The notes beneath the pieces are model-generated. The model ran no database searches. It saw only the letters and a program-made list of their open reading frames with translations, and was not told where the DNA came from. A stretch of 64,000 nucleotides of DNA from Synechocystis sp. PCC 7338. Lineage in GTDB: Bacteria > Cyanobacteriota > Cyanobacteriia > Cyanobacteriales > Microcystaceae. This document shows, piece by piece, positions 55,180 through 64,000 of this stretch; position 1 is the first letter of the stretch; each line of letters begins with the position of its first letter. The position numbers and the translations under genes are program-made. The stretch lies in NCBI RefSeq assembly GCF_018282115.1, contig NZ_CP054306.1:2899488-2963487 (forward strand). The letters are read 5' to 3'.

Positions 55180-56424
55180 CTACTGACCCATTGAAGTTTG
55201 CCCTGTGGCCAGTTGGGGTCTGCGACCCAGTAAACCAGTCATCAAACGTAGGGCCAACTTTTTCGCCGGGGGCACTAGGCGCAACACTTCTAAGCCCAAC
55301 CTCCTCAAGGCGATCGCCGGTAGCCAATGACTAGAAAAGAAACGATCCAGCAGATCGGTAAAGCCGAGGATGAGCCAATTTTCTGGTTTGCGCCAACGCT
55401 CATAACGTTTGAGCACTGCTAGGGAACCCCAATCCTGCCCTTGGCTATAGGCAGTGGCAATAACCTGGGCCAACGCCGCCCCATCCCGGATGCCCAGATT
55501 TAACCCCTGACCCCCCACCGGATGACAACAGTGAGCCGCATCCCCCACCAAAGCTAAACGGGGTTGCACATAACAATCGCTCTGCATTAGTTGCACTGGA
55601 AATAAACGACGGGCATTGACCAAACGAAATTCCCCCAGGCGATCGCCAATGCGTTGGCGCAATTCCCTAATAAAGTCTGCTTCCGTTAGGTTAATTAGGC
55701 TATGGGCTTTATGGTGGGGCATAGTCCAGACAATCTGGGCCCGGTCGCCGGGTAGGGGCAAAATCCCCATGGGGCCAGTGTCACAAAAACGCTCAAAGGC
55801 GGTGTTGTTGTCGGGGGCTTGGTGCTGAATGGTGAAAGCCACACAGGATTGCCAATATTTCCAACCCTTCGTTTTAATGCCAGCCAGGGAACGGATGCGG
55901 GAACGGGCTCCATCCGCCGCTACCAACAATTTGGTTTGTAGGGTGATTTGCTTGCCTTCCTGTTGGAGGGTGACCTGTTTGTGCTTTTCTCCCTCCGTAA
56001 AACCGATTAGCTCGGCAGGACGGAACCAGGTAATGCGGGGACATTCCTCTACACAATTTTCCAACGCCTGCAGAATGACTGGATGTTCCGCCACATGGCC
56101 CAGGGCCAATTCATTGACATCTTCCTTGGCAAAGGGGACAGTGCCTTTGTAGTTATTATCAGAAATTTGGATGCGGTCGAAATGGCCGATAGAGTCCTTG
56201 ATATTTCCCCAGACCCCCAGCCCCGCTAAAATTTTGCCCGACAGCAGGGAAATGGCATAGGCTTGGGGTTTAGTTAGGGCCTGCTCCTTCGGTAACGCTT
56301 CGATAATGGCAATTTTCAGCCCCGTATGGCGCAAACCCGCCGCTAATATCAGCCCCACAACGCCTCCCCCGGCGATCGCCACATCAAATTGGTTATCAGT
56401 TATGGAAGCGGCTACAGAATTCAT
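55180..56424 (-). CDS. UbiH/UbiF-type FAD monooxygenase
   Basis: 414 residues from ATG 56424 (MNSVAASITDNQFDVAIAGGG); the frame extends to 56625 but those 67 residues are non-conserved. FAD-binding GGGVVGLILAAGLRHTG (about 18-34), VAADGARSRIRSLAG (about 165) and ALVGDAAHCCHPVGGQGLNLG (two parts, about 302-322) show the UbiH/COQ6 family. Cyanobacteria lack ubiquinone; a role in hydroxylating plastoquinone or another aromatic ring is possible. HIP1 sites are present. It lies downstream of ugd on the same strand, with 230 bases between. Confidence 0.8.
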   Translation of the reverse strand: MNSVAASITDNQFDVAIAGGGVVGLILAAGLRHTGLKIAIIEALPKEQALTKPQAYAISLLSGKILAGLGVWGNIKDSIGHFDRIQISDNNYKGTVPFAKEDVNELALGHVAEHPVILQALENCVEECPRITWFRPAELIGFTEGEKHKQVTLQQEGKQITLQTKLLVAADGARSRIRSLAGIKTKGWKYWQSCVAFTIQHQAPDNNTAFERFCDTGPMGILPLPGDRAQIVWTMPHHKAHSLINLTEADFIRELRQRIGDRLGEFRLVNARRLFPVQLMQSDCYVQPRLALVGDAAHCCHPVGGQGLNLGIRDGAALAQVIATAYSQGQDWGSLAVLKRYERWRKPENWLILGFTDLLDRFFSSHWLPAIALRRLGLEVLRLVPPAKKLALRLMTGLLGRRPQLATGQTSMGQ

Positions 56425-56654
56425 AGAGAAAGCACTGGAACAATTTGGTGTCGCCGTCAATGGCAGTGAAACACTTCCAGGGCAAGGCATTGACCCCCAT
56501 GGTTGACAGCGATAATTGTATCTAATTGTAACGCTGTTTCCCCTCCCTGTCCGAGGAGACGGGGAGTTAACAAAAAGTTGAGCAGGGTTGTTACCGGGAC
56601 TGACCTGGCAATTTTTAATGCCCAATCAACCTTGGAAATGAACATAGGCAAAAA

Positions 56655-58016
56655 CTAACTACGACCAACCCCCAGGTAACGGAATCCAGCTTCTTGTAAT
56701 TTTTGCTTATCGAGGAAATTACGACCATCAATGATCACCGCCTGGTGCATACGGCTGGCCAGGGCCGGAAAATCTAACTTTAAAAACTCCTGCCATTCCG
56801 TCACCAAAATTAGGGCGTCACACTGGTCTGCCAACATAGCTGGGGTCGACTCAATTTGCACCCCCGACAGCCCATGGCTTACCCCAGACTGGGAAACAAT
56901 CGGGTCGTAGGCTTTTACTTTCGCCCCCAAGCGATTCAGTTGCTGAATAATGTTCAGAGCCGGAGCGTCCCGCATATCATCCGTATCGGGCTTAAAGGTC
57001 AGTCCCAACAGGCCAATCACCTTACCTTTGAGGATTTTCAACTCCTGCTGTAGTTTTTCCACCACAATCAGCCGTTGTACTTGGTTTACCTCCACCACAG
57101 CATTCAAAATTGAGGTGGTGTAGCCGTAGTCCTTAGCGGTGTGGATCAACGCCGACACATCCTTAGGAAAGCAGGAGCCCCCCCAGCCGATGCCTGCGTT
57201 GAGAAATTTACTGCCGATGCGTGAATCTAAACCAATACCCTGGGCCACTTGAGTCACATCCGCCCCCACCCGGTCACAGATATTAGCCACTTCATTGATG
57301 AAACTAATTTTGGTAGCTAAAAAAGCATTGGCTGCATACTTAATCATTTCAGCGGAACTGAGGTCAGTCATCACCACTGGTACCGGCGGCAGATCAGGGT
57401 TTTCTCCCGCCCGCCTTTCAATTAGGGGAGTGTAAAGTTCCCGCATCAAGGCCAACGCCTGGGGATTATTGCCCCCCAACACAATCCTGTCCGGGTTAAA
57501 CGTATCGTAAACCGCAGACCCCTCCCGCAAAAATTCCGGGTTACTGACCACGTCAAAGTTAACGGCGATCGCCTGACCCGTCTGTTTTTGATGGGCTTCA
57601 TTGCCCTCGGTGACAATCATCCGCACCCAATCCCCGGAACCAATGGGCACCGTTGATTTATTGACAATCACCCGATAACGTTCATCCAAATGCTCACCAA
57701 TACTGCGGGCTACCGCTTCCACATAGCGAGTATCACTGGAGCCATCCTCGAGGGCTGGGGTGCCCACGGCAATAAAAAGAATTTCACTCTCCTGAACTCC
57801 CTTGCCCAAATCTGTGGTGAACAGCAATCGGCCGCTCTCCATATTGGCCACCATCAACTCCGATAGCCCAGGCTCATAAATGGGGGACTGACCCGCTCGC
57901 ATGAGCTTGACCTTTTCTTCATTGTTATCAACGCAAATCACTTGATGACCAATGTGGGCCAGGCAAACCCCGGTGACTAAACCCACATATCCCGTTCCGA
58001 TAACACAAACACGCAT
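56655..58016 (-). CDS. ugd: UDP-glucose 6-dehydrogenase
   Basis: Oxidises UDP-glucose to UDP-glucuronate with 2 NAD+, for exopolysaccharide and cell-wall sugars. 453 residues. N-terminal NAD-binding CVIGTGYVGLVTG (residues 4-16), catalytic Cys in GWGGSCFPKD (about 264), and the second Rossmann part LLGLTFKPDTDDMRDAPA (about 318-335). All key residues are intact. The neighbouring downstream gene encodes the UbiH-like monooxygenase. Confidence 0.95.
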   Translation of the reverse strand: MRVCVIGTGYVGLVTGVCLAHIGHQVICVDNNEEKVKLMRAGQSPIYEPGLSELMVANMESGRLLFTTDLGKGVQESEILFIAVGTPALEDGSSDTRYVEAVARSIGEHLDERYRVIVNKSTVPIGSGDWVRMIVTEGNEAHQKQTGQAIAVNFDVVSNPEFLREGSAVYDTFNPDRIVLGGNNPQALALMRELYTPLIERRAGENPDLPPVPVVMTDLSSAEMIKYAANAFLATKISFINEVANICDRVGADVTQVAQGIGLDSRIGSKFLNAGIGWGGSCFPKDVSALIHTAKDYGYTTSILNAVVEVNQVQRLIVVEKLQQELKILKGKVIGLLGLTFKPDTDDMRDAPALNIIQQLNRLGAKVKAYDPIVSQSGVSHGLSGVQIESTPAMLADQCDALILVTEWQEFLKLDFPALASRMHQAVIIDGRNFLDKQKLQEAGFRYLGVGRS

Positions 58017-58562
58017 TGATTAGTTCTATTGAATGAATTGTTGATCAATTGCTCAGGCTGACCCGGTTCACCGAGGGCAGGAAAATAAGCCTAAGCGTAG
58101 GGGATACCTCTCCCCCTGTCAATGGACTTTACCGGTCTTTAGTTTAGTTATCCTCAACATTTCTCAATCAATTCAGCAGTGAATACATGATCTACCAAGC
58201 TGGTCAATTAAGGAGAAAATATAGGGCTAGGTCAAATAAAATTTTTACGTGCAGGACAACTATAAAGTAACTATGATAACCATCTAAGCAAGTATGCATC
58301 GTTTGCAAAAAATGGGTTGAGCAATAAAAAATTGTCCGGTAGTATGGTTTAAAACCTTAACCTAATTTGAAAATATATTAAGAAATCCTCATTTAACTTG
58401 TTTTTCATTGGATAATTAAGGCAAGAGGAAAGCCAGGGGGCAGGGAAATAAGCCAAATGATAACCTAGTCCTGGTTCATTAAACCAGAGAGCCAGAACCT
58501 CCCCATTTTCTCAAATTTGCCCACAAGACAACTGTTGAGTTTCCCCAATAGGGACGGAGGTT
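58017..58562. other. Long spacer, probable 5' leader of the small AtpTheta-like gene
   Basis: 546 bases without a protein-coding frame, AT-rich, and without HIP1 sites. It separates divergent ugd and the 49-residue gene. A long 5' untranslated region fits what I recall for atpT (norf1) in Synechocystis, which has a stress- and dark-regulated leader. A ribosome site GGGACGGAGG lies at its right end. No riboswitch fold identified. Confidence 0.35.
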
Positions 58563-58712
58563 ATGATGAAATTAAATCAAATGTTACAGGATCTGGTGCA
58601 GTATTTTACCGAAGCATTTGCCAGGGTTTTTGGCCCTTCCGACGACCAATATCCTAACGTTGGTGTTCAACCTTTTGAAGGCGAAATTTTGGTTAAAAAT
58701 ACCGAAGAATAG
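58563..58712 (+). CDS. 49-residue small protein, AtpTheta-like candidate
   Basis: Reads MMKLNQMLQDLVQYFTEAF then RVFGPSDDQYPNVGVQPFEG and ends in EILVKNTEE. It is preceded by GGGACGGAGG at 6 bases. An amphipathic helix (about 3-22) and the GPSDDQYPNVGVQPFEG segment match my memory of AtpTheta, a cyanobacterial small protein that inhibits ATP hydrolysis by the ATP synthase in the dark; size (48-49) and a long leader agree. A terminator follows at 58760. The identification rests on recall of a short sequence, so treat it as a candidate. The gene itself is convincing. Confidence 0.6.
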   Translation: MMKLNQMLQDLVQYFTEAFARVFGPSDDQYPNVGVQPFEGEILVKNTEE

Positions 58713-58759
58713 TCCATTTTTGACTAACAAATATCCCCGATAATTAGCTCCGTCTATCC

Positions 58760-58798
58760 TATGCCCCCCTGACTTTGTGCTGTTGGGGGTATGCTTTT
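58760..58798 (+). terminator. Rho-independent terminator after the small AtpTheta-like gene
   Basis: TATGCCCCC (58760-58768) pairs with GGGGGTATG (58785-58793), counting two G-T wobbles, with a 16-base loop, followed by CTTTT. The next 240 bases before the HNH gene show no supported gene. Confidence 0.65.
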
Positions 58799-59036
58799 GG
58801 GTCAGGACAAAATTCTTCCATGGTGACTAACTGGCTCAGAGTCCTAGTTTATCTACTAGAATTTCGGCAATGCCGGGGGAATTTGCTCTATTTTCCTGCC
58901 AAACTTGGGATAATCAGCGGGATTTTTAAACACTCCCTAGGACAGTGGCGAGAGAATTTTAGGTTTTGCAGATACTTCATGAATCCTAAAAGCTGATTGT
59001 GCTAGCATCTAGGGAAAAATTCAGCGATGGCAGACC

Positions 59037-59534
59037 ATGGCTAAGGTTTTAGTCCTCAACGCTTCCTATGAACCTTTAAACATTACCCATTGGCAACGGG
59101 CAGTGGTGTTACTGCTGAAAGACAAGGCCGAAGCTCTGGAAAATAACGGCAAGCTGATCTATGCTAATTTCCCCCTGCCATCGGTGATCCGCTTGCGCCA
59201 ATATATTAAGGTTCCCTACAAAGAAATCCCCCTTACCCGTCGTAATGTGCTAGAGCGAGATCGCCATACTTGCCAGTATTGTAACTACAAGGGAGAACAA
59301 CTCACCCTAGACCATATTATTCCCCGTTCCAGGGGCGGGGGCGACAGTTGGGAAAACCTGGTCACTGCCTGTGTTCGCTGTAATATCAAAAAGGGTAACC
59401 GTACCCCCAGGGAAGCACAAATGTCCCTGAATTATACTCCCCGGCGTCCTTACAGCGGTTTGCTGTTTGAAATTATTAAACATACCCGCAATGACCGCAA
59501 CCATGAATGGCGAAAATATGTGATTGGTATTTAA
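59037..59534 (+). CDS. HNH endonuclease family protein
   Basis: 165 residues. A ~70-residue N-terminal part (MAKVLVLNASYEPLNITHWQ...) and an HNH domain with C-x-x-C zinc-like pairs: CQYCNYKG, LTLDHIIPRSRGGGDSWENLV (two parts) and CVRCNIKKGN. This is a highly conserved cyanobacterial HNH protein, not a mobile-element one, and its job (repair or nuclease) is unproven. It stands between the small AtpTheta-like gene and psbU on the same strand. Confidence 0.83.
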   Translation: MAKVLVLNASYEPLNITHWQRAVVLLLKDKAEALENNGKLIYANFPLPSVIRLRQYIKVPYKEIPLTRRNVLERDRHTCQYCNYKGEQLTLDHIIPRSRGGGDSWENLVTACVRCNIKKGNRTPREAQMSLNYTPRRPYSGLLFEIIKHTRNDRNHEWRKYVIGI

Positions 59535-59729
59535 TCTCTCCAAGGGTTAAACCAACCGCAAACCTAATAAGTATAATTACTCAGTCAATCCAGGGAAGAT
59601 GGTCAGCAGTGCCCCAAGAATATACAATCTATTGTAATTAGCGCTGGTTTGACCTGCCAAAATCGGCGCAGTTGGCATAATTTTCTTAGATAGTAACAAT
59701 TCATTGCCTTGGTTTATAGGAGACAATTC

Positions 59730-60125
59730 ATGAAATTTATTTCCCGCCTACTGGTCGCGTGCAGCTTATTGATTGGACTGATGGGTTTTTTGGGAGCGGA
59801 TTTGGCCCAGGCCCTTACCCCCAATCCTCTGTTGGCTGAACTGAACGCTGTGGATGCTAAATTGACCACGGATTTTGGCCAAAAAATTGATTTAAATAAT
59901 AGTGATATTCGGGACTTTCGTAACCTGCGGGGTTTTTATCCCAACTTGGCCAGCAAAATCATCGAAAATGCTCCCTACGATACGGTAGAGGAAGTTTTGG
60001 ATATGCCTGGTTTAAGCGAAACCCAAAAAAGCCGCTTGGAAGCCAATTTGGGTAGTTTCACCGTCACTGAACCTAGCATTGAGCTGATCTCCGGCGACGA
60101 CCGCATTAATCCAGGGGTTTACTAA
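59730..60125 (+). CDS. psbU: Photosystem II extrinsic protein U
   Basis: Lumenal 12-kDa protein that stabilises the oxygen-evolving cluster with PsbO and PsbV. 131 residues from ATG 59730, chosen because ATAGGAGACAA precedes it (an upstream start at 59709 adds seven residues). The signal peptide is MKFISRLLVACSLLIGLMG with cleavage at ADLAQA. The mature part has the helix-hairpin-helix-like LRGFYPNLASKIIENAPYDT and VLDMPGLSETQKSRLE. Like other PsbU, no cofactor is bound. Confidence 0.96.
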   Translation: MKFISRLLVACSLLIGLMGFLGADLAQALTPNPLLAELNAVDAKLTTDFGQKIDLNNSDIRDFRNLRGFYPNLASKIIENAPYDTVEEVLDMPGLSETQKSRLEANLGSFTVTEPSIELISGDDRINPGVY

Positions 60126-60273
60126 AACTCCCACTGTTCCACTGATTGCTATCCAGCCATTGCCTAGATCCGGCTGAGATGGAACAGTTATTGACTTTTC
60201 CAACCTCCATGAATATCTACACCACTCTGAACGTTGCATTGTTTGGGGTGGTTTTTGATTTTGCCTACAGTTT

Positions 60274-62541
60274 TTAACTGGGCTGACTTTTCAGTTTGAT
60301 CCCATGGGTCAGGTCGGGGCAGTCGGTGAATCTGGCGATCGCCGAGTGGATCGTTTCTAGACGTTGGTAAATCTGCTGGCATTCCTCCACCACCAGGTTA
60401 AAGTCATTTAAATAACGGCGGATGGGGGTATTGCCCTGTTGCTGACCAATTTCCGCAATTCTTTGGGCCTGGTAATGCTGATGATAATCTCGGATTTGTT
60501 TTAAGGTTTCCGCCATGGGGGGCAATGCATCCGGTGAGGACTGATTTTCTAGGGAAAGGCGTAAATTGTTTAAACTTTGCTCAACTTGGGTTGTAAACAG
60601 TTCCATGGCAGGGGGAGGAGTGCTGCCGGAGCTATTTTCCAAATGACTGATCAATACTCGAAAACCCCGACTTAACCGGGCTAAATAGTTAGTGGTAGTC
60701 AAGGCTGGTTCCTTTTTTTCCAGAGGAGTACTGGGGTCATTGATGAAACGGTCTAGGGCAATTTGCATGCCGGTGGCGGCCAACCTGCTCTGATTGCGGA
60801 CTCTTTCTGCTTCTTGCTGATCAATGGGGCCTTGCCCCAACAGGGCCGGGGTTAACTGTTGAAAGTAAGCTTCTAAATTGACAATCATTTTGACCCCAGC
60901 TTGGGTGAAACGAAAACGTTCTGACTGCCGCAAAAAACTGAACCCCAACACCAGGGCGATTGCACTGCCAATGAGGGTACAGACCAAGCGGGACGCCAGG
61001 GCATACTCCGTCGGGACTTCGGGCACAATAGCCTTAAGAATTAAAGCAAAAGCTGTGACAAAAAAGACTGCCACACTGTAATGAAATCTCAGCAGGGAAG
61101 TACCCAAGGCGATCGCCAAAATACCGAGCAAACTAAGGGTATGGGGATCTTGCACCAGTTTGAGGGCAATGGACATGACCAACACCCCCAACAGAGTGCC
61201 CACCAGACGGTTGGATAGGCGCTGGAAAGTCAAGCTAAAGTCCGGCTTGAGTACAAAAATCAGGGTTAAAACAATCCAAAAACCGTAGGGAATGCGGGTA
61301 ATTTGGGCAATCAATAGCCCTGCCATGCCACCGATCGCCAACCGTAAACCATGGCGAAACAGGGGAGAGTTGAGCTGAAAATTATTTTTGAGGGGTTCCC
61401 ACCAAGGCGTAAAGGCTGGGGTTGAAAATCCTTCATCATCGGGCCCTTCCCCTAGGTGAAACAACCGGGGATTTTCCAGTAGTTGGGCCATTTGAATGGT
61501 TTGGGATAATTGACTGGTCAGGTTTTCTAAATGGGTAACTAGTTGGGTAACAGTGGCCAGGCTATTATAGTCAGCAAAATCTTCTGTTAGGGCCTGTTTT
61601 TGTAAGGTTTGTTGTTGTTGTAAAGCTTGCAGTAATAGTTGCAGACGGTTCGTATTGGGAAGGCACCGCTTTCCCATCACCATCTGGGCCAAATCCAAAC
61701 AAATATCTCCCAGCGCACTAATGGCATCCTCCATCAAAATTTGTACTGTTTGCAATTGGGGCAAATTGTGAAAGTTGATAATTTCACTCAGTAACATCAG
61801 GGGCTTATTCAAACGTTCTGTATGTTCAATCAGTACCAGCAACAACTCCCGTAATTTACTCTGGCCCCACAGATACCGCTGGCTCTCCACTAAAGCTTGA
61901 CGGGATTTGAGCAGATTTTGTCTTAGTTGCACCACCAGGGACTGGGCCTTGGGGTCATCTTGGTCAAAGCTTGATGCTGCCATAGCTTTGAGATAATTGC
62001 CCAAAATGACATAGTTATTAGCCACCATTTGCCGTAAAGGTTGATTGGGGCGGAAGGGCCAAATGACGATGGCTAACACCAAACCCCATAGGCCGCCGAT
62101 CGCCAGGGAAATAAGTTCAAAAGAATCAGCACTAGCATTTTGGGAGCCCAACAGGAAAGCAAAACTGCTGACTACTCCCACCATGCCCCCCTGTTCTCCA
62201 TACACCGTCAAATAACCAGAAATGAATAGTACTAAAATCGTCGCCATCAAACTGATTCCGCCATGATCCCCTACCACCATGCCCACCATCATGGCGATCG
62301 CCGCTCCAATCCAAGCTCCCAAAATAGTTTTCAAGCGAACCGAGTACAGTCCCCCCACGTCGGCCAACAGGATTAACTGAGAAGCTAAACCGACGCCTAA
62401 ACCAAGCTGAGGATCACCAAAAACCAGGCCAGCCAAGTAGGGCACCGCCATGCCGCAAAAAGTCCGAATGCCCCTACCCCAATCAATGGTGCCATTGGTA
62501 CGGGCTAAAAAAGCAAGGCGTTGACGAAGTTTAGCCAGCAT
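60274..62541 (-). CDS. FUSC/YccS-like integral membrane protein
   Basis: 755 residues with the double arrangement of aromatic-acid exporter-like proteins. Two hydrophobic bundles lie at about 25-165 (VPYLAGLVFGDPQLGLGVGLA, ATILVLFISGYLTVYGEQGG) and 385-530 (GHGLRLAIGG-type, PYGFWIVLTLIFVLKPDFS, FVTAFALILKAIVPEVP), each followed by a helical cytoplasmic part (170-370; 540-740). Similar proteins may export aromatic or other organic acids; the substrate here is unknown. It is convergent with psbU and divergent from pfkA. Confidence 0.78.
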   Translation of the reverse strand: MLAKLRQRLAFLARTNGTIDWGRGIRTFCGMAVPYLAGLVFGDPQLGLGVGLASQLILLADVGGLYSVRLKTILGAWIGAAIAMMVGMVVGDHGGISLMATILVLFISGYLTVYGEQGGMVGVVSSFAFLLGSQNASADSFELISLAIGGLWGLVLAIVIWPFRPNQPLRQMVANNYVILGNYLKAMAASSFDQDDPKAQSLVVQLRQNLLKSRQALVESQRYLWGQSKLRELLLVLIEHTERLNKPLMLLSEIINFHNLPQLQTVQILMEDAISALGDICLDLAQMVMGKRCLPNTNRLQLLLQALQQQQTLQKQALTEDFADYNSLATVTQLVTHLENLTSQLSQTIQMAQLLENPRLFHLGEGPDDEGFSTPAFTPWWEPLKNNFQLNSPLFRHGLRLAIGGMAGLLIAQITRIPYGFWIVLTLIFVLKPDFSLTFQRLSNRLVGTLLGVLVMSIALKLVQDPHTLSLLGILAIALGTSLLRFHYSVAVFFVTAFALILKAIVPEVPTEYALASRLVCTLIGSAIALVLGFSFLRQSERFRFTQAGVKMIVNLEAYFQQLTPALLGQGPIDQQEAERVRNQSRLAATGMQIALDRFINDPSTPLEKKEPALTTTNYLARLSRGFRVLISHLENSSGSTPPPAMELFTTQVEQSLNNLRLSLENQSSPDALPPMAETLKQIRDYHQHYQAQRIAEIGQQQGNTPIRRYLNDFNLVVEECQQIYQRLETIHSAIARFTDCPDLTHGIKLKSQPS

Positions 62542-62653
62542 CAGTTAAAAATTAGTTAAGAATCGAGGACAATTTTAAGAATTCTCACAATTTAGTTCCC
62601 CGTTCCAACTTTGCCTCTACAAATAAATCAGCAACCACTTTGCAGGAACAACC

Positions 62654-63739
62654 ATGGGGGAAATTAAACGCATTGGTATTTTAACCAGTGGAGGAGACTG
62701 TGCCGGACTAAACGCCGTGATCCGCTCCGTGGTACACCATGCCATTGGCACCTATGGTTGGGAGGTTGTTGGCATTCAGGAAGCAACCCAGGGACTAATG
62801 GAAAATCCTCCCAAGGCGATCGCCCTGCACCGGGACAACATTGACCATTTGTTAATGATGGGGGGTACTTTTTTAGGCACCACTAATAAGGGTGATCCGT
62901 TCGCTTTTCCCATGGGGGACGGCACGGTAAAGGACCGCACAGAAGATATTATTGCCGGTTATCGCCAGTTGGGATTGGATGCGTTAATTGGCATTGGTGG
63001 GGATGGCAGTTTGGCCATTTTGCGCCGCATTGCCCAACAGGGGTGCATTAACCTGGTGGGAATTCCCAAAACCATTGACAACGACGTGGGGGCTACCGAA
63101 ATCTCCATTGGCTTCGACACCGCCACCAACATTGCCACCGAAGCCTTGGACCGCCTCCATTTCACCGCCGCTAGCCACAACCGGGTCATGGTGCTGGAAG
63201 TGATGGGTAGGGATGCGGGGCACATTGCCCTAGCCGCTGGCATTGGGGGGGGAGCAGACATTATCCTCATTCCCGAAATTCCCTACCGCATTGAAAGTGT
63301 GTGCAACAAAATTCGCCAACGCCAAGCCCAGGGAAAAAACTTTTGCCTGGTGATGGTGTCGGAAGCGGTACGCACGGAATTAGGAGATCAGGTCAAACAA
63401 ATCCAACAATTTGGCGAAGACCGCTACGGTGGCATTGGTAAATACATTGCGGAACAGATTGCCCAACGCACCGGGGCAGAAACCAGGGTGACTGTACTGG
63501 GGCATATCCAACGAGGGGGCATTCCTTCCCCCTTCGATCGCCTGTTGGGCAGTGTGTTTGGGGTGGCGGCGGTGGACCTAATTGCGGAGGGTAAATTTGA
63601 CCACATGGTGGCCTGGCGTAATCGTCAAACCATTAGTGTACCCATTGAAGAAGCGATCCAAACCTATCAAACGGTGGAGTTGGATGGGGCACTGGTCAAA
63701 ACCGCCCGGGGATTGGGCATTTGCCTAGGCAATGATTAA
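62654..63739 (+). CDS. pfkA: 6-phosphofructokinase
   Basis: Phosphorylates fructose 6-phosphate. 361 residues. N-terminal LTSGGDCAGLNAVIRS (residues 9-24), nucleotide site GIGGDGSLAILR (about 113), and substrate site GIPKTIDNDVGATE (about 137-150) with the catalytic TIDND. The K in PKTIDND is the residue used by PPi-type or atypical ATP enzymes, while the G of GGDGS favours ATP; donor choice is undecided from sequence. AGGAACAACC precedes the start. Matches, from memory, sll1196 of Synechocystis. Confidence 0.94.
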   Translation: MGEIKRIGILTSGGDCAGLNAVIRSVVHHAIGTYGWEVVGIQEATQGLMENPPKAIALHRDNIDHLLMMGGTFLGTTNKGDPFAFPMGDGTVKDRTEDIIAGYRQLGLDALIGIGGDGSLAILRRIAQQGCINLVGIPKTIDNDVGATEISIGFDTATNIATEALDRLHFTAASHNRVMVLEVMGRDAGHIALAAGIGGGADIILIPEIPYRIESVCNKIRQRQAQGKNFCLVMVSEAVRTELGDQVKQIQQFGEDRYGGIGKYIAEQIAQRTGAETRVTVLGHIQRGGIPSPFDRLLGSVFGVAAVDLIAEGKFDHMVAWRNRQTISVPIEEAIQTYQTVELDGALVKTARGLGICLGND

Positions 63740-63944
63740 TGATTAGCCCAACTAGGGGCAGTATGAGGGAATTTTTTCCAGTGAGGGGAAATAATTGTAA
63801 AGAAATATGGAGGATGTTAAAGCTTAGTTGCGAAAACCGTTGTTTTTCTCCCCTCTTCCCCAAGGGGGTGATAACTTGTAAGACGAAAATTTTTCGATAA
63901 CTTTAACAAATTTAACCAATAAATAAGGGTGGGGGTTAGAGGTT

Positions 63945-64000
63945 ATGTTTGATCGTCCCAACAAAGATTTGATTAGTGCTGGTTTAGTTTCTGCTCTGGG
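63945..64000 (+). CDS. Start of an unidentified gene, cut by window end
   Basis: ATG 63945 begins MFDRPNKDLISAGLVSALG and the frame is open to the last base. AGAGG lies six bases upstream. Too short to assign. The 205 bases between pfkA and this start contain AT-rich sequence, suited to a promoter, without a recognised hairpin. Confidence 0.5.
   Translation, partial: MFDRPNKDLISAGLVSAL

Noticed and set aside
58775-58996. 73-residue plus-strand frame between the small gene and the HNH gene
   Set aside because: Begins inside the terminator hairpin, has no ribosome site and no family resemblance.
1-64000. CRISPR array
   Set aside because: No regularly spaced direct repeats of 25-40 bases were noticed, and no cas genes are present.

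Overview
The window is a chromosomal segment of a Synechocystis-like unicellular cyanobacterium. It carries the HIP1 octamer GCGATCGC at high density in the conserved genes. It also holds a photosystem II extrinsic protein (psbU), heme oxygenase for bilin synthesis, the CO2-hydration protein CupB, NdhR, Ycf66 and HmpF, all typical of cyanobacteria. Many proteins closely resemble, from memory, those of Synechocystis sp. PCC 6803. However, blocks that I recall as separate there (bioB-lspA, cobQ, nhaS1/ndhR, the ho1-pfkA block) are joined here, so a related strain or a rearranged genome is more likely than PCC 6803 itself.

Left core (1-10986): 3' part of rps1, recF, an ABC exporter, a pyruvate kinase with an added C-terminal domain, two small cyanobacterial proteins, a double-domain PPK2, and the compact bioB-bioY-lspA cluster.

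Accessory island (about 11.2-27.7 kb): a nest of insertion sequences (IS256-type remnant, IS701-family element, ISY100-like IS630/Tc1 element), then a nine-gene leftward operon. Read in its own direction it is sspB-sspC-sspD-sspE, an SF2 helicase, a GHKL ATPase, a PLD-family protein, a cysteine desulfurase (sspA), and a DUF6883-like gene cut off by the insertion sequences. The first three genes plus the desulfurase are the modification half of a DNA phosphorothioation system. SspE (DUF262 + DUF1524) is its restriction partner. The helicase-GHKL-PLD trio is translationally coupled between sspE and sspA and looks like a second effector module. This is the most interesting feature of the window.

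Middle (27.7-34.9 kb): a small unknown gene, cobQ, divergent nhaS1/ndhR, a second ISY100-like copy inverted relative to the first, a decayed tyrosine integrase and tRNA-Pro(CGG).

Right core (34.9-64 kb): Ycf66-like protein, rpmB, ho1, hemF, a frameshifted Uma2-type gene, lgt and a cupin. An AT-rich AAA ATPase/DUF4276 pair (a second candidate defence cassette) comes next. It is followed by a P-loop membrane protein, a REC-PAS-GGDEF-EAL regulator, glcE, an EgtB-like gene, cupB, hmpF, a small secreted protein, a LapA-like/crcB pair, a UbiH-type monooxygenase and ugd. The segment ends with a 49-residue AtpTheta-like small protein, an HNH protein, psbU, a FUSC-type membrane protein, pfkA and the first codons of another gene.
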